Assembly (NCBI GenBank): GCA_023457495.1
Contig: JAEWLQ010000087.1
Location: forward strand, 1-64,000
Source: Pseudomonadota bacterium
GTDB lineage: Bacteria; Pseudomonadota; Gammaproteobacteria; Steroidobacterales; Steroidobacteraceae
Length of the DNA: 64,000 nt
Direction of reading: 5' to 3'
Shown: positions 25,425-35,681 of the stretch, piece after piece
Position numbering within the stretch: the first letter of the stretch is position 1
Layout of the letters: every line of letters starts with the position of its first letter
Position numbers and translations under genes: made by a program
Notes under the pieces: model-generated
Told to the model about the DNA's origin: nothing
Database searches by the model: none
Seen by the model: the letters and a program-made list of their open reading frames with translations, nothing else

Positions 25425-25436
25425 ATCTAGTTAGAT
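25425..25436. promoter_or_regulatory. Short inverted repeat after rimI
   Basis: ATCTA-GT-TAGAT is a perfect inverted repeat 12 nt past the rimI stop, in the 206-bp gap before the TonB receptor gene. It could be a weak terminator stem or an operator. Nothing else in that gap looks coding. Confidence 0.25.
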
Positions 25437-25539
25437 TCGGCGCCCGCGCGCACCGCGCGGCGTGGTGTCGCCCCGGCGTGCGCCCGGGCGAGGGTGGGCG
25501 GCGATATGCCCGTCATTGCCAAAATCTATGGCCGATGCG

Positions 25540-25569
25540 TTGAGGCGCGCTTCCCCCGTCTTTTATAAA
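25540..25569 (+). promoter_or_regulatory. Sigma-70-type promoter of the copper TonB receptor
   Basis: -35 TTGAGG (25540–25545), 18-bp spacer, -10 TATAAA (25564–25569). The expected transcript start near 25576 gives a ~44-nt leader containing a perfect GCGGC-CATA-GCCGC hairpin (25592–25605) just upstream of the GGGGG Shine–Dalgarno. That hairpin could modulate translation. No metal-regulator box is recognised. Confidence 0.5.
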
Positions 25570-25619
25570 GCCCCGCTCGCAAGAACACGAAGCGGCCATA
25601 GCCGCACTCAGGGGGAATC

Positions 25620-27725
25620 ATGATCCGATCCGTCACGGCGCCGGCCGCAGGTCCACGCACGCCCATGAATAACGAGAATCGCCAGGCAAATACGCTGGCA
25701 TGGGCCATCAGCCTGGTGCTCGGCACGGCCGCGTGCCCGGCCCTGGCCGCCGAAGCCGTGGGGAATGCCACGGAGCCCGGCGATTCCAGGCTGCGTGAAG
25801 TCGTGGTCACCGCGCCGCGCATGCTCGAGCCGCTCACGGTGGAAATGGACGCCAAGGTGCCACGCCAGCCGCTGCCCTCGCATGACGGCGCCGACTATCT
25901 CAAGTCCGTCAGCGGCTTCTCCGTGATCCGCAAGGGCGGCACGGATGGCGACCCGGTGTTCCGCGGCATGGCCGGCTCGCGCCTGAGCATCCAGACCGAC
26001 GGCGAACACGTGCTCGGCGGCTGCGGCTCGCGCATGGATCCGCCGACGGCTTACATTTTCCCGGAGACCTACGACCGCATCGTGATCGTGAAGGGGCCGC
26101 AGACGGTGCTGCGCGGCCCTGGCAACGCGGCCGGAACGGTGATGTTCGAGCGCGACGCACCCAACTACCAGGAGTTCGGCCTGCGCGCGCGTGGCAGCGC
26201 GCTCACGGCGACGGCCGACCGGCGCGACCTCGTGGGCAACCTCGAAGCGGGCAACGAACACGTCTATGGACTGCTGTCCGCCTCGCGCGCTCAATCGGGC
26301 AACTACGAGGACGGCAGCGGCCGCGAAGTCCATTCGCGCTACATGCGCTGGAATTCCAATGCGATGTTCGGCTGGACGCCGACCGAGAACACCCGCTTCA
26401 CGATCTCCGGCGCGAAGAGCGACGGCGAAGCGGCGTACGCGGACCGCGCCATGGACGGCTCGAAGTTCGCGCGTGAGAACGTCGGCATGGGTTTCGAAAT
26501 CGACCGCCCCGGGAGTCTCCTGCGCAAGGTCGAGGGACAGGCGTTCTACAACTACGTCGATCACGTGATGGACAACTACAGTCTGCGTGAATCGCCGATG
26601 GTGCCGGGCGCCAACAATCCCGACCGGCGCACCTCGGGCGCGCGCGTCTCGATCGATCTCGGCCGCGACGCGACGGCGGCCACGTTCGGCGTCGACATGC
26701 AGGAGAACGTGCATACCGGCCGCGTCACCAGCAACCAGAACGCCGATCCCTACCAGGCCAAGGTACGCGCCGAAGACGCGCGCTTCCGCAACGTGGGTGT
26801 GTTCGGCGAAGCGAGCTGGCGGATCGCGGACGACCAGAAGATAGTCGCCGGCGCCCGCGCCGACGCCTGGTACGCGCGGGACTATCGGCCGATGCGCGCC
26901 GGCAACCAGCCAAATCCCACCTACCGCGACGAGCGCAACGAAACGCTGACCAGCGGCTTCGCGCGCTACGAGCGCGATGTGTCGTCGCTGTCCTCGACGT
27001 TCTACGCCGGCGTGGGGCACGTCGAGCGTTTCCCGGATTACTGGGAGATCACCGCGGGCAGCGAGAGCACCACGAGCCTCAGTGCCTTCCACGCCGCGAC
27101 CGAAAAGACCACGCAGCTCGATGCCGGATTCATCTACCGCTCGGATCGCCTGGAAATGTCGGTCGCGGGCTTCTACAGCCGGATCGGCGATTTCATCCTC
27201 ATGCAGTCGGCGTACATGAAGGGCATGCGCAGCACCACGGTTACACGCGCGGTTGACGCGAGCACCATCGGCGCGGAACTGGACCTGGCCTATCAACTCG
27301 CCGAGGGTTGGAACCTCACCGGCTCGGCGGCGTACACGCGCGGCGAGAACCGGACCGACGACCTGCCGCTCGCGCAGATTCCGGCGCTGGAGCTGCGCGC
27401 GGGCCTCAACTACGAAGCGGATCGCTGGTCCGCTGGATTGCTGGTGCGTTCGGTCGCGGACCAGGAACGCGTCGCGATCAACCAGGGCAACATCGTCGGC
27501 AAGGATCTCGGCCGCAGCGACGGATTCACGACGGTCGCGGCGAGCGCGAGCTGGAAGTTGACGGACACCATCCTCGTCTCCGCCGGCATCGACAACCTGT
27601 TCGACCGCGAATTCGCCGAGCACCTGAGCCGCGGTGGGGCCATGTTGAGCGGCTATGAGCAGACGATGCGCGTGAACGAGCCGGGGCGTACGGCCTGGCT
27701 GCGCATCGGCGCGGATTTCCGCTGA
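25620..27725 (+). CDS. oprC: TonB-dependent copper receptor (OprC/NosA-type)
   Basis: A 701-residue outer-membrane beta-barrel. There is a signal peptide after a ~25-residue leader (hydrophobic about 27–43, cleavage near ALAAEA), a TonB-box-like REVVVTAPR and a plug domain with PVFRGMAGSRLSIQTDGE. The segment GGCGSRMDPPTAYIFPE, including a Cys/Met pair, is characteristic of the copper receptor subfamily. The barrel ends with a C-terminal aromatic residue (…GADFR). It imports copper across the outer membrane, energised by TonB–ExbBD encoded elsewhere. It stands alone, with its own promoter and terminator. The specificity call rests on the plug motif. Confidence 0.85.
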   Translation: MIRSVTAPAAGPRTPMNNENRQANTLAWAISLVLGTAACPALAAEAVGNATEPGDSRLREVVVTAPRMLEPLTVEMDAKVPRQPLPSHDGADYLKSVSGFSVIRKGGTDGDPVFRGMAGSRLSIQTDGEHVLGGCGSRMDPPTAYIFPETYDRIVIVKGPQTVLRGPGNAAGTVMFERDAPNYQEFGLRARGSALTATADRRDLVGNLEAGNEHVYGLLSASRAQSGNYEDGSGREVHSRYMRWNSNAMFGWTPTENTRFTISGAKSDGEAAYADRAMDGSKFARENVGMGFEIDRPGSLLRKVEGQAFYNYVDHVMDNYSLRESPMVPGANNPDRRTSGARVSIDLGRDATAATFGVDMQENVHTGRVTSNQNADPYQAKVRAEDARFRNVGVFGEASWRIADDQKIVAGARADAWYARDYRPMRAGNQPNPTYRDERNETLTSGFARYERDVSSLSSTFYAGVGHVERFPDYWEITAGSESTTSLSAFHAATEKTTQLDAGFIYRSDRLEMSVAGFYSRIGDFILMQSAYMKGMRSTTVTRAVDASTIGAELDLAYQLAEGWNLTGSAAYTRGENRTDDLPLAQIPALELRAGLNYEADRWSAGLLVRSVADQERVAINQGNIVGKDLGRSDGFTTVAASASWKLTDTILVSAGIDNLFDREFAEHLSRGGAMLSGYEQTMRVNEPGRTAWLRIGADFR

Positions 27726-27736
27726 CGACCCTCGAT

Positions 27737-27774
27737 GCCGGTCCTCTCGCGGGAGAGGGCCGGCGTCTTTTTTT
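27737..27774 (+). terminator. Rho-independent terminator after the TonB receptor
   Basis: A 12-bp stem GCCGGTCCTCTC / GAGAGGGCCGGC (one G·U pair) with a GCGG tetraloop, followed by seven Ts at 27768–27774. It begins 12 nt after the stop codon and is the clearest intrinsic terminator in the window. Confidence 0.9.
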
Positions 27775-27801
27775 GTACGCGGAGATCGGTTCGCGGACTG
27801 G

Positions 27802-27807
27802 TATCAT
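27802..27807 (+). promoter_or_regulatory. Probable -10 box of prfC
   Basis: TATCAT within GGTATCATGCGCCGCC, 27 nt before the prfC ATG and just after the preceding terminator. The GC-rich bases downstream resemble the discriminators of metG and valS. Confidence 0.4.
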
Positions 27808-27834
27808 GCGCCGCCTTTGGCCGAGCGGCGGGTT

Positions 27835-29425
<1,591 letters not shown>

Positions 29426-29427
<2 letters not shown>

Positions 29428-29462
29428 TGGGGACATTCCTCGTTTCCTAGCAAACGGGGACA
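29426..29462 (+). repeat. Left terminal inverted repeat of element copy 2
   Basis: 37 bp starting AATGGGGACATTCC and ending AAACGGGGACA. It overlaps the last two bases of the prfC stop codon (TAA). Confidence 0.9.
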
Positions 29463-29470
29463 GGCCTGGG

Positions 29471-29500
29471 GCGTGGGTCGGCGTGGGTCGGCGTGGGTCG
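29471..29500 (+). repeat. Three tandem copies of a 10-mer inside element copy 2
   Basis: GCGTGGGTCG is repeated exactly three times, directly inside the left terminus. The homologous place in copy 1 (right side, about 10840–10855 on the minus strand) has a single copy, so this is a local slippage expansion. Confidence 0.9.
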
Positions 29501-30415
29501 TATCGGTAAGAGCTTCGATGAGTCCCTGAAGACGACTGCGGGACGGCGTCGCATGGCAAGGCCGCCGCCCACGCGATGGGGTGTCGCTCCCGCGGCGCAC
29601 TCCAGTTGTTGGGTGCGCAAGATTTTCAGTCCGCCGGCCGTGCGGGCGGGTTATCTGTCTCTGCCAATCTTGAAGGGCGCCTAGCGCAGTCTGAGGGAGC
29701 CGTTTGCCGGCTCCATGCCTTGCGCGAACGCCGGATGCGCCGCGTACGCGAAGCCCCATCGCGTGTGCACCGTCCTTGCCGGTCACTGTCCGCGCGGTCG
29801 TCTTCAGGGACTCATCGAAGCGCGTGGCGGTTCGGCCACACGCGCGGCACGTCCATTCGAGAGCGAAGCAGGATCGCCGCAGTACGCACCATCGCGTTTG
29901 GTTGGGGAAGAGATGCGTCTCCATTATCCGTGGAGAGTCGCAGCGCTCGACGTAGTTAGGCCTCGCGCGTACAGGAGCATCACCATGACAGGCATGCGAT
30001 GCAACCCGTAGAGCGTGAATCTCCCGCCTCTTCTCCGATCCCAGCCATCCGGGCCGACATTCCGCGTCATCACCTGCGCGACGCGGACTCCGCGTCCTCG
30101 TGCGCAGGCTCGATGAGTCCCGGCGCAGCGAACCGTGCACGGCATGGACGGTGCACATGCGATGGGGCTTCGCGTACGCGGCGCATCCGGCGTTCGCGCA
30201 AGGCACCGAGCCGGCAAACGACTCCCCCAGACCGCGCTAGGCGCCTTCCCAGAATGGCAGAGACAGATAACCCGCACCCTCGGCCGGCGGACTACAAATC
30301 TTGCGCCCCCAACAGCTGGAGTGCGCCGCGGGAGCGACACCCCATCGCATGTGCGCCGGCCATGCCGTCCACGGTGACACTCGAACCGCCGGGACTCATC
30401 GAGCCCCATGAGGTC

Positions 30416-30452
30416 CGTCCCCGTTTGCTAGGAAACGAGGAATGTCCCCATT
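30416..30452 (-). repeat. Right terminal inverted repeat of element copy 2
   Basis: Reverse complement of the 37-bp terminus with one difference at its inner base. It ends 18 bp before the GTG of the UMF1 transporter gene, so any -35 for that gene must lie within the element. Confidence 0.9.
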
Positions 30453-30470
30453 TCCTGATACGCTCGCGGC

Positions 30471-31730
30471 GTGATCGAGTATTTCAGGAACAAGCGCGTC
30501 TTCGCCTGGGCGCTCTACGACTGGGCGAATTCCGCGTTCGCCACGACGGTCATGGCCGGATTCTTTCCGGTCTTCTTCCAGAAGTTCTGGAGCACGGGCG
30601 TCGAATCCACCACGACCACCTCGCGACTCGGTTACGCCAATGCCATCGCCGGCTTCGTGATCGCGATACTCGCGCCGATCCTCGGCGCGATCGCGGACCG
30701 CGGTGGACGTCGCAAGCAGTTCCTGTTCGCCTGGACCTTGTTAGGCGTGGGCGCCACCGGCGCCTTGTACCTCATCGGGCAGGGTGAATGGTTGTGGGCG
30801 GCGGCGCTGTTCGTTCTCGGCACGCTGGGATTCAATGGCGGCGTCGTGTTCAGCGATTCGCTGTTGCTCGACGTCGCGACGCCCGAACAGTACGACCGCG
30901 TGTCCGCGTTCGGATACGCGCTCGGTTATCTCGGCGGCGGATTGCTGTTCCTCGTGAACGTGCTCATGGTGCAGAAGCCGGCCTGGTTCGGCCTCACCGA
31001 TGCGAGCGAAGCGGTGCGCGTGTCCTTCGTGACCGTCGCGGTGTGGTGGCTGGTCTTCACGATCCCCCTGATGCGGCGTGTGCCCGAGCAGCAAATGGGA
31101 CCGCGGCCCGGCTTCGGATCCGCCATCTCCGTGGGATTTCGCGAGCTCGCCAGCACCATCGCGCACGTGCGTCAATACCGCACGATCGTCCTGTTCCTCG
31201 TTGCGTACTGGTTCTACATCGATGGCGTGAACACCATCATCAAGATGGCGGTGAACTACGGAACGGCCCTCGGCCTCGATACCGGCGCGCTGCTCACGGC
31301 GTTGCTGGTGACGCAGTTCGTCGGATTCCCGGCGGCGCTGCTCTTCGGCTGGTTAGGTGATCGCATAGGTCCACGGCGCGGCATCCTCATCGGCCTCGTG
31401 GTGTATGCCGCGATCACGGTGTATGCCTACTTCCTCGACAGCGAAACGGAGTTCTTCGTGCTCGCGGTCGCCGTCGGCTTCGTACAGGGCGGCGTGCAGA
31501 GCCTCTCGCGCTCGTTGTTCGGACGCCTCGTGCCCGAAGGCAAGAACGCCGAGTTCTTCGGCTTCTACAACATGATGGGGAAGTTCGCGACCGTACTCGG
31601 GCCGCTGCTCATCGCGATCGTCGCCACGGTCACCCAGAACGAACGTGCTTCGATCGTCTCGCTCGTGCTGCTGTTCGTGATCGGCGGCGTGCTGCTCCTG
31701 CGCGTGCCGACGCAGCAGCCGGGTCGCTAA
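30471..31730 (+). CDS. UMF1-family MFS transporter
   Basis: A 419-residue, 12-helix major facilitator protein. The N-terminal ALYDWANSAFATTVM is diagnostic of the UMF1 (Atg22-like) group, and GAIADRGGRRKQFL is the MFS loop 2–3 motif. The second half has LFGWLGDRIGPRRGI and QSLSRSLFGRLVPEGKNAEFFGFY. The substrate is unknown; the eukaryotic relative Atg22 exports amino acids from vacuoles. It starts with GTG 18 bp after element copy 2. Its stop overlaps the stop of the convergent tgpA-like gene by 4 nt. Confidence 0.88.
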   Translation: MIEYFRNKRVFAWALYDWANSAFATTVMAGFFPVFFQKFWSTGVESTTTTSRLGYANAIAGFVIAILAPILGAIADRGGRRKQFLFAWTLLGVGATGALYLIGQGEWLWAAALFVLGTLGFNGGVVFSDSLLLDVATPEQYDRVSAFGYALGYLGGGLLFLVNVLMVQKPAWFGLTDASEAVRVSFVTVAVWWLVFTIPLMRRVPEQQMGPRPGFGSAISVGFRELASTIAHVRQYRTIVLFLVAYWFYIDGVNTIIKMAVNYGTALGLDTGALLTALLVTQFVGFPAALLFGWLGDRIGPRRGILIGLVVYAAITVYAYFLDSETEFFVLAVAVGFVQGGVQSLSRSLFGRLVPEGKNAEFFGFYNMMGKFATVLGPLLIAIVATVTQNERASIVSLVLLFVIGGVLLLRVPTQQPGR

Positions 31731-33688
31731 CCGAACCCGCGCGCCTCGCGCACGAAATCGTCGATCTCGGCGCGTGTGGGCGTCGCCCCGAATCGCAGCC
31801 GCGCATATCGCGCGGCGACAGCCTGCACGCGCGCTGCAAGTTCCGGACGCGCCGCCGCGATGCGCGCCGCGAATGCCAGCGGCCCTTCGTCGCCCCTGCG
31901 CGCCGGCGCCACGCCCGCGAGCCTGCGGGTGAGCCGCAGCCAGGCGCGGCCGAGCCGGTCGGGCCGGATCCGCGCAACACTGCGCCGCAGGGTCAGGCTC
32001 ACCCAGATGATCCACGTGCACAGGGTGATGCCGAAGAACCAGCCGAGATGCTGCCAGGTGGGCGATTCGAAGCCCAGCTTCGACAGCAGCTGGAACTGCG
32101 AGCGCAGGTTGAACTCGACGACGCGGCTCTGCCACCACTGGTTGGCGCCGTCCCAGGCGAGATCGATTTGTCGCAGCCAGTCGCTGCGCTGCAGGAGGAA
32201 GGTCGTGGCGGGCAGCGAATCACGGAGCACGTCGAAGATTCCGCGCGACAAACGATCCGGCGCGACCACGACCGTCGGATCGATGCGCGTCCAGCCTTCG
32301 CCATCGAGCCAGACCTCCGTCCAGGCATGCGCATCGGACTGGCGGACGATCAGGTAGTCGCCGACCGGATTCCACTCGCCGCCCAGGTAGCCGGTGACCA
32401 CGCGCGCCGGAACTCCCGCGGCGCGCATCATCGTGGCGTAGGCGGATGCAAAGTGCGCGCAGAAGCCGCGCTTGCTGTCGAACAGCGTCGTGTCGACCGA
32501 ATCGATCGTGGTGGTCCCCGGATCGAGCGTGTACTCGAGACCCTGGGTTTCGAACCAGGCCAGCACCGCGCGGGCGTACTCGGCGTCGCTGGTCGCGCGC
32601 GCGCGCATGTCGCGCGCCAGGGCGCGGGCCCGCGGATTGTGGTCGGTGTCGAGCCGCGTTTCGTAGCGGCGCGCGGTCGCCGACAGCGGCTCCGTCGAGC
32701 GAGCGCGCAGGTACGAGACCGCGTCGTAGCTGCGCACCTGGGTGATGTCGCTGACCGCCGTGAGCTGCCGGTCGTGAGCAAAGTAGACACCGCGGCCCGG
32801 CGGGTCGACGACGGTGTCCAGGCTCACGAGGAAGGGACGGTTACTCGGCTCGAGCATGATCCGGTAGCGCACCGGCGGGCCGGATACTTCGATCTCTTCG
32901 CGTGGATAGAATCGCCCCCGTTCGCGGCGCCAGGTGAAGCCGTCGAATGTATTGAGCACCGGCCCGCGAAAGTACAACGCGGCGTGCGGTGGCGGCGCGC
33001 CCTCGAAGTACACGCGGAAGGCTGGCTCGTATTCGACCGCGAGCGAGCCGATGCTGCCCGGCGCCATTTCGTCGCTGAGCCCGGTTGCGGCCTGCCCGCC
33101 GCGCTCGAGCGCCCAGAACTGGCCGGCGAAGCGTGGAAAAAGCACGAACGCAAGGGCCGCGAGCGGCACCGACATCGCGAGCGTGCGCGCGGAAAGGCGC
33201 AGCGCGGCGCGCGACGTGAGCGCCGTGCCCGCATGCGCGACCAGGGCCATCGCGGCGATGACGCCCCACAGCTGCAGTAGATAGAACGGCAGGCGCCACA
33301 GCGACTGGTCGGCGAGCGCCGCCGCGAGCAGCAGGAACAGCGCCACGCCGATCACGATGCCGTCGTCGCGCCGCGTGCGCGCCTCGATCAGCTTGAGCGC
33401 GCCCATCAGCACCAGCAGCGCGGTGCCGGCTCCGAGTCCGTTGAGCGTGCGGAAACTCATCAGCACCGCGCCGACGAAGATCGCGGTGACCACGGCGATC
33501 ACGAAGCGCAGCGCCTTGCCCGGATTCGGTCGCGGAGTTCCACGGATGGCCATCGCGAGGCGCCAGGCCGCCGCGCCGGCGGCGATGCCCACGCACCACA
33601 GCGGCGCGTCCGCCGACACGAGCAGCAGTCCGCCGAGGAAGGCGAGCGTGGCGGCGACACGCGAACGGTCGGGCGCCTGGGCGTTCAT
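31727..33688 (-). CDS. TgpA-type membrane transglutaminase-like protein (DUF3488)
   Basis: A 653-residue protein. Five or six N-terminal transmembrane segments (about 10–185) precede a large periplasmic transglutaminase core with the triad C410 (GFCAHFASAY), H454 (SDAHAWTEV) and D470 (RIDPT). A last transmembrane helix lies around 560–580 and a cytoplasmic DUF4129-like helical tail follows. Relatives include the essential Pseudomonas TgpA; substrates are unknown. The ATG at 33688 overlaps the DUF58 gene's stop. It ends the moxR–DUF58–tgpA cluster. Confidence 0.9.
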   Translation of the reverse strand: MNAQAPDRSRVAATLAFLGGLLLVSADAPLWCVGIAAGAAAWRLAMAIRGTPRPNPGKALRFVIAVVTAIFVGAVLMSFRTLNGLGAGTALLVLMGALKLIEARTRRDDGIVIGVALFLLLAAALADQSLWRLPFYLLQLWGVIAAMALVAHAGTALTSRAALRLSARTLAMSVPLAALAFVLFPRFAGQFWALERGGQAATGLSDEMAPGSIGSLAVEYEPAFRVYFEGAPPPHAALYFRGPVLNTFDGFTWRRERGRFYPREEIEVSGPPVRYRIMLEPSNRPFLVSLDTVVDPPGRGVYFAHDRQLTAVSDITQVRSYDAVSYLRARSTEPLSATARRYETRLDTDHNPRARALARDMRARATSDAEYARAVLAWFETQGLEYTLDPGTTTIDSVDTTLFDSKRGFCAHFASAYATMMRAAGVPARVVTGYLGGEWNPVGDYLIVRQSDAHAWTEVWLDGEGWTRIDPTVVVAPDRLSRGIFDVLRDSLPATTFLLQRSDWLRQIDLAWDGANQWWQSRVVEFNLRSQFQLLSKLGFESPTWQHLGWFFGITLCTWIIWVSLTLRRSVARIRPDRLGRAWLRLTRRLAGVAPARRGDEGPLAFAARIAAARPELAARVQAVAARYARLRFGATPTRAEIDDFVREARGFG

Positions 33689-34686
33689 TGCGCCACCTCG
33701 CCGAACAGCGCCAACGCTCGCAGGCAGTTCTCCCGATGCCGGTTGCCACTGTCGGGATCGATCGATTGCTGCGCCAGCGCGAGTCCGTAGCGTTCGCCGC
33801 GTGCGTGCGCCGCCATGACCCACGCGGACAACTGTTCGAGACGCGACTCGAGATCGGCGCCGGGAACCAGGGCGAGATCGAAGATGCGATGGTGGGCCGC
33901 CGGCGATTGATAGGTCTTCACGAGCAGGCCGCGCCCGCGCGCGTAGGCGCGCCATGCGACCTGGCGCGGCGAGTCTCCGCTGCGAAATTCACGCAGCCCG
34001 GCCCATTCCTCGTCGCCGGCGCGATGCACCGAAGGCGCGCTGCCGCCGCTTGCGGCCTCGTCGGGCGGTTCGCGCCGGCCGCGCGGCGCCGGCCAGGCGA
34101 TGAGCGACGTCTCGCGATGCACGTAGGTCCATGCACGGAACAGTCCGAAGGGAAATCGGGTAGACAGCTTCACACGCTCGACGCGAACGCGACCGCGCTT
34201 CGGCAATGGCAGGGACAGGTCGGCGCGCGCCTTGCCGCCCGCCGGGACGTCGAGCGCGACCACGGGCGACTCAGCCGTCTCGCACTCGATGCCGATGCGC
34301 GGCGTATCCGCGACATTCCCGAGCGTGAGCAGTAGTTGGCCGTGTTCGCCCGCGAACGCGTCGACGCTGGCCACGTCGCGCAGCTCGAGGCCGACGAGAT
34401 TGCGATGCGTCAGGTGCATCGCGATGAGCCCGAAGCCCGCGAGCAGGAAGGTGATCAGCATCGCGATGCTGTTCGAATAGTTGAGCCCGGCGAGCAGCAT
34501 CACGAACACCAGCGACGCGAAGGCGATGCCAGGACGCGTCGGCAGGATGTAGACGCGGCGCGTGACGACAATGGTGGGCAGACGATCCTCGCCCTGGCGG
34601 CGACGGACGAAGTCCGCGAAATAGCGGCGCACGCGCGCCGCGAGAGTGCCGCCGATGCCGAGCCGAGCGCGCACCGCGGCCGTCAT
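33685..34686 (-). CDS. DUF58 domain protein
   Basis: A 333-residue protein with two N-terminal transmembrane segments (about 50–90) and a C-terminal DUF58 region marked by GDEEWAGLREFRSGDSPRQVAWRAYARGRGLLVKTY. DUF58 proteins resemble von Willebrand A folds and are partners of MoxR ATPases. ATGA overlap with the transglutaminase gene downstream and a 7-nt gap to moxR upstream support one operon and a joint envelope-related function (inference). Confidence 0.9.
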   Translation of the reverse strand: MTAAVRARLGIGGTLAARVRRYFADFVRRRQGEDRLPTIVVTRRVYILPTRPGIAFASLVFVMLLAGLNYSNSIAMLITFLLAGFGLIAMHLTHRNLVGLELRDVASVDAFAGEHGQLLLTLGNVADTPRIGIECETAESPVVALDVPAGGKARADLSLPLPKRGRVRVERVKLSTRFPFGLFRAWTYVHRETSLIAWPAPRGRREPPDEAASGGSAPSVHRAGDEEWAGLREFRSGDSPRQVAWRAYARGRGLLVKTYQSPAAHHRIFDLALVPGADLESRLEQLSAWVMAAHARGERYGLALAQQSIDPDSGNRHRENCLRALALFGEVAQ

Positions 34687-34693
34687 CCGCGGC

Positions 34694-35638
34694 TCACACC
34701 GGAACGGGAACGCCGCGCGCCAGCTCGGCGATGAAGGTCGCGTGGTCGGCGGCCGCCGCCACGCCGTTGCGCTCGAGGCGGTGCGAGGCCACCGGAGCGA
34801 ACACGGCCTGCACGTCCTCGGGGACGACGTAATCGCGGCCGGCCAGCATGGCCCAGGCGCGCGCGGCGCGCAGCAGGCCCTGGCCCGCGCGCGGCGAGAG
34901 GCCGAGAAGGATGTCGGTGCGCTGCCGCGTGTTCGCGAGCAGCGCCTGCACGTAACCCAACAACGCGTCCGACACGTGCACGCGCAGGACCGCTGCCTGC
35001 AGCTCGCGCACCACGTCGGGATTGAGCGCCGGTGTCATGCCGGCGAGCAGGTCGCGCCGGTCGCCCTCGGCGAGCAGCGTGCGCTCGTGCGCGGAGTCGG
35101 GATAGCCGAGCGAAATGCGCATGAGGAAACGGTCGAGCTGTGATTCCGGCAGCCGGAACGTGCCGAGCTGCTCGAAGGGATTCTGGGTGGCGACGACGAA
35201 GAACGGGTCCGGCAGCCGGTAGGTGGTGACGTCGACGCTCACCTGGCGCTCTTCCATCGCCTCGAGCAATGCGCTCTGCGTCTTGGGGCTCGCGCGGTTC
35301 ACTTCGTCGGCCAGCAGGAGCTGCGTGAACATCGGACCCTTGCGGAACGAGAAATTGCTGCTCGAAGCGTCGAATACCGACACGCCGATGATGTCCGCCG
35401 GCAGCAGGTCACTCGTGAACTGCACGCGCTGCCAGGCCAGTCCCAGCACGTGCGCGAGCGCATGGGCGAGGGTGGTCTTGCCCACCCCGGGGACGTCTTC
35501 GATGAGCAGGTGGCCCCGGGCGAGCAGGCAGGCGAGCGCCAGTCGCACGGCTTCGGGCTTGCCGAGGATGATGCGATCGAGCGCCGCCAGTGCCGCCGCG
35601 AGCGCGCCAGTCTGCTGTTGAGGTATCGATGACGTCAC
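34694..35638 (-). CDS. MoxR-family AAA+ ATPase
   Basis: A 314-residue AAA+ chaperone-like ATPase. Walker A is GVGKTT (51–56), Walker B LLLADEVNRA, sensor 1 VVATQNPFEQLGTF, and the C-terminal lid has LSPRAGQGLLRAARAWA. It starts with GTG. It is thought to act with the DUF58 protein and the membrane transglutaminase in protein maturation. It begins 43 nt after valS on the same strand, so read-through from valS is possible. Confidence 0.92.
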   Translation of the reverse strand: MTSSIPQQQTGALAAALAALDRIILGKPEAVRLALACLLARGHLLIEDVPGVGKTTLAHALAHVLGLAWQRVQFTSDLLPADIIGVSVFDASSSNFSFRKGPMFTQLLLADEVNRASPKTQSALLEAMEERQVSVDVTTYRLPDPFFVVATQNPFEQLGTFRLPESQLDRFLMRISLGYPDSAHERTLLAEGDRRDLLAGMTPALNPDVVRELQAAVLRVHVSDALLGYVQALLANTRQRTDILLGLSPRAGQGLLRAARAWAMLAGRDYVVPEDVQAVFAPVASHRLERNGVAAAADHATFIAELARGVPVPV

Positions 35639-35681
35639 AGCGCGACTATAGCCCGCTCACGGTTGCCGGACGTGAACTGCG

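Noticed and set aside
25414..25619. Cobalamin riboswitch upstream of the TonB receptor
   Set aside because: No B12-box-like sequence is present; the receptor's plug motif points to copper instead.
25608..27623. Open frame of about 671 codons opposite the TonB receptor
   Set aside because: No recognisable domain; the other strand encodes a full-length receptor with promoter and terminator.
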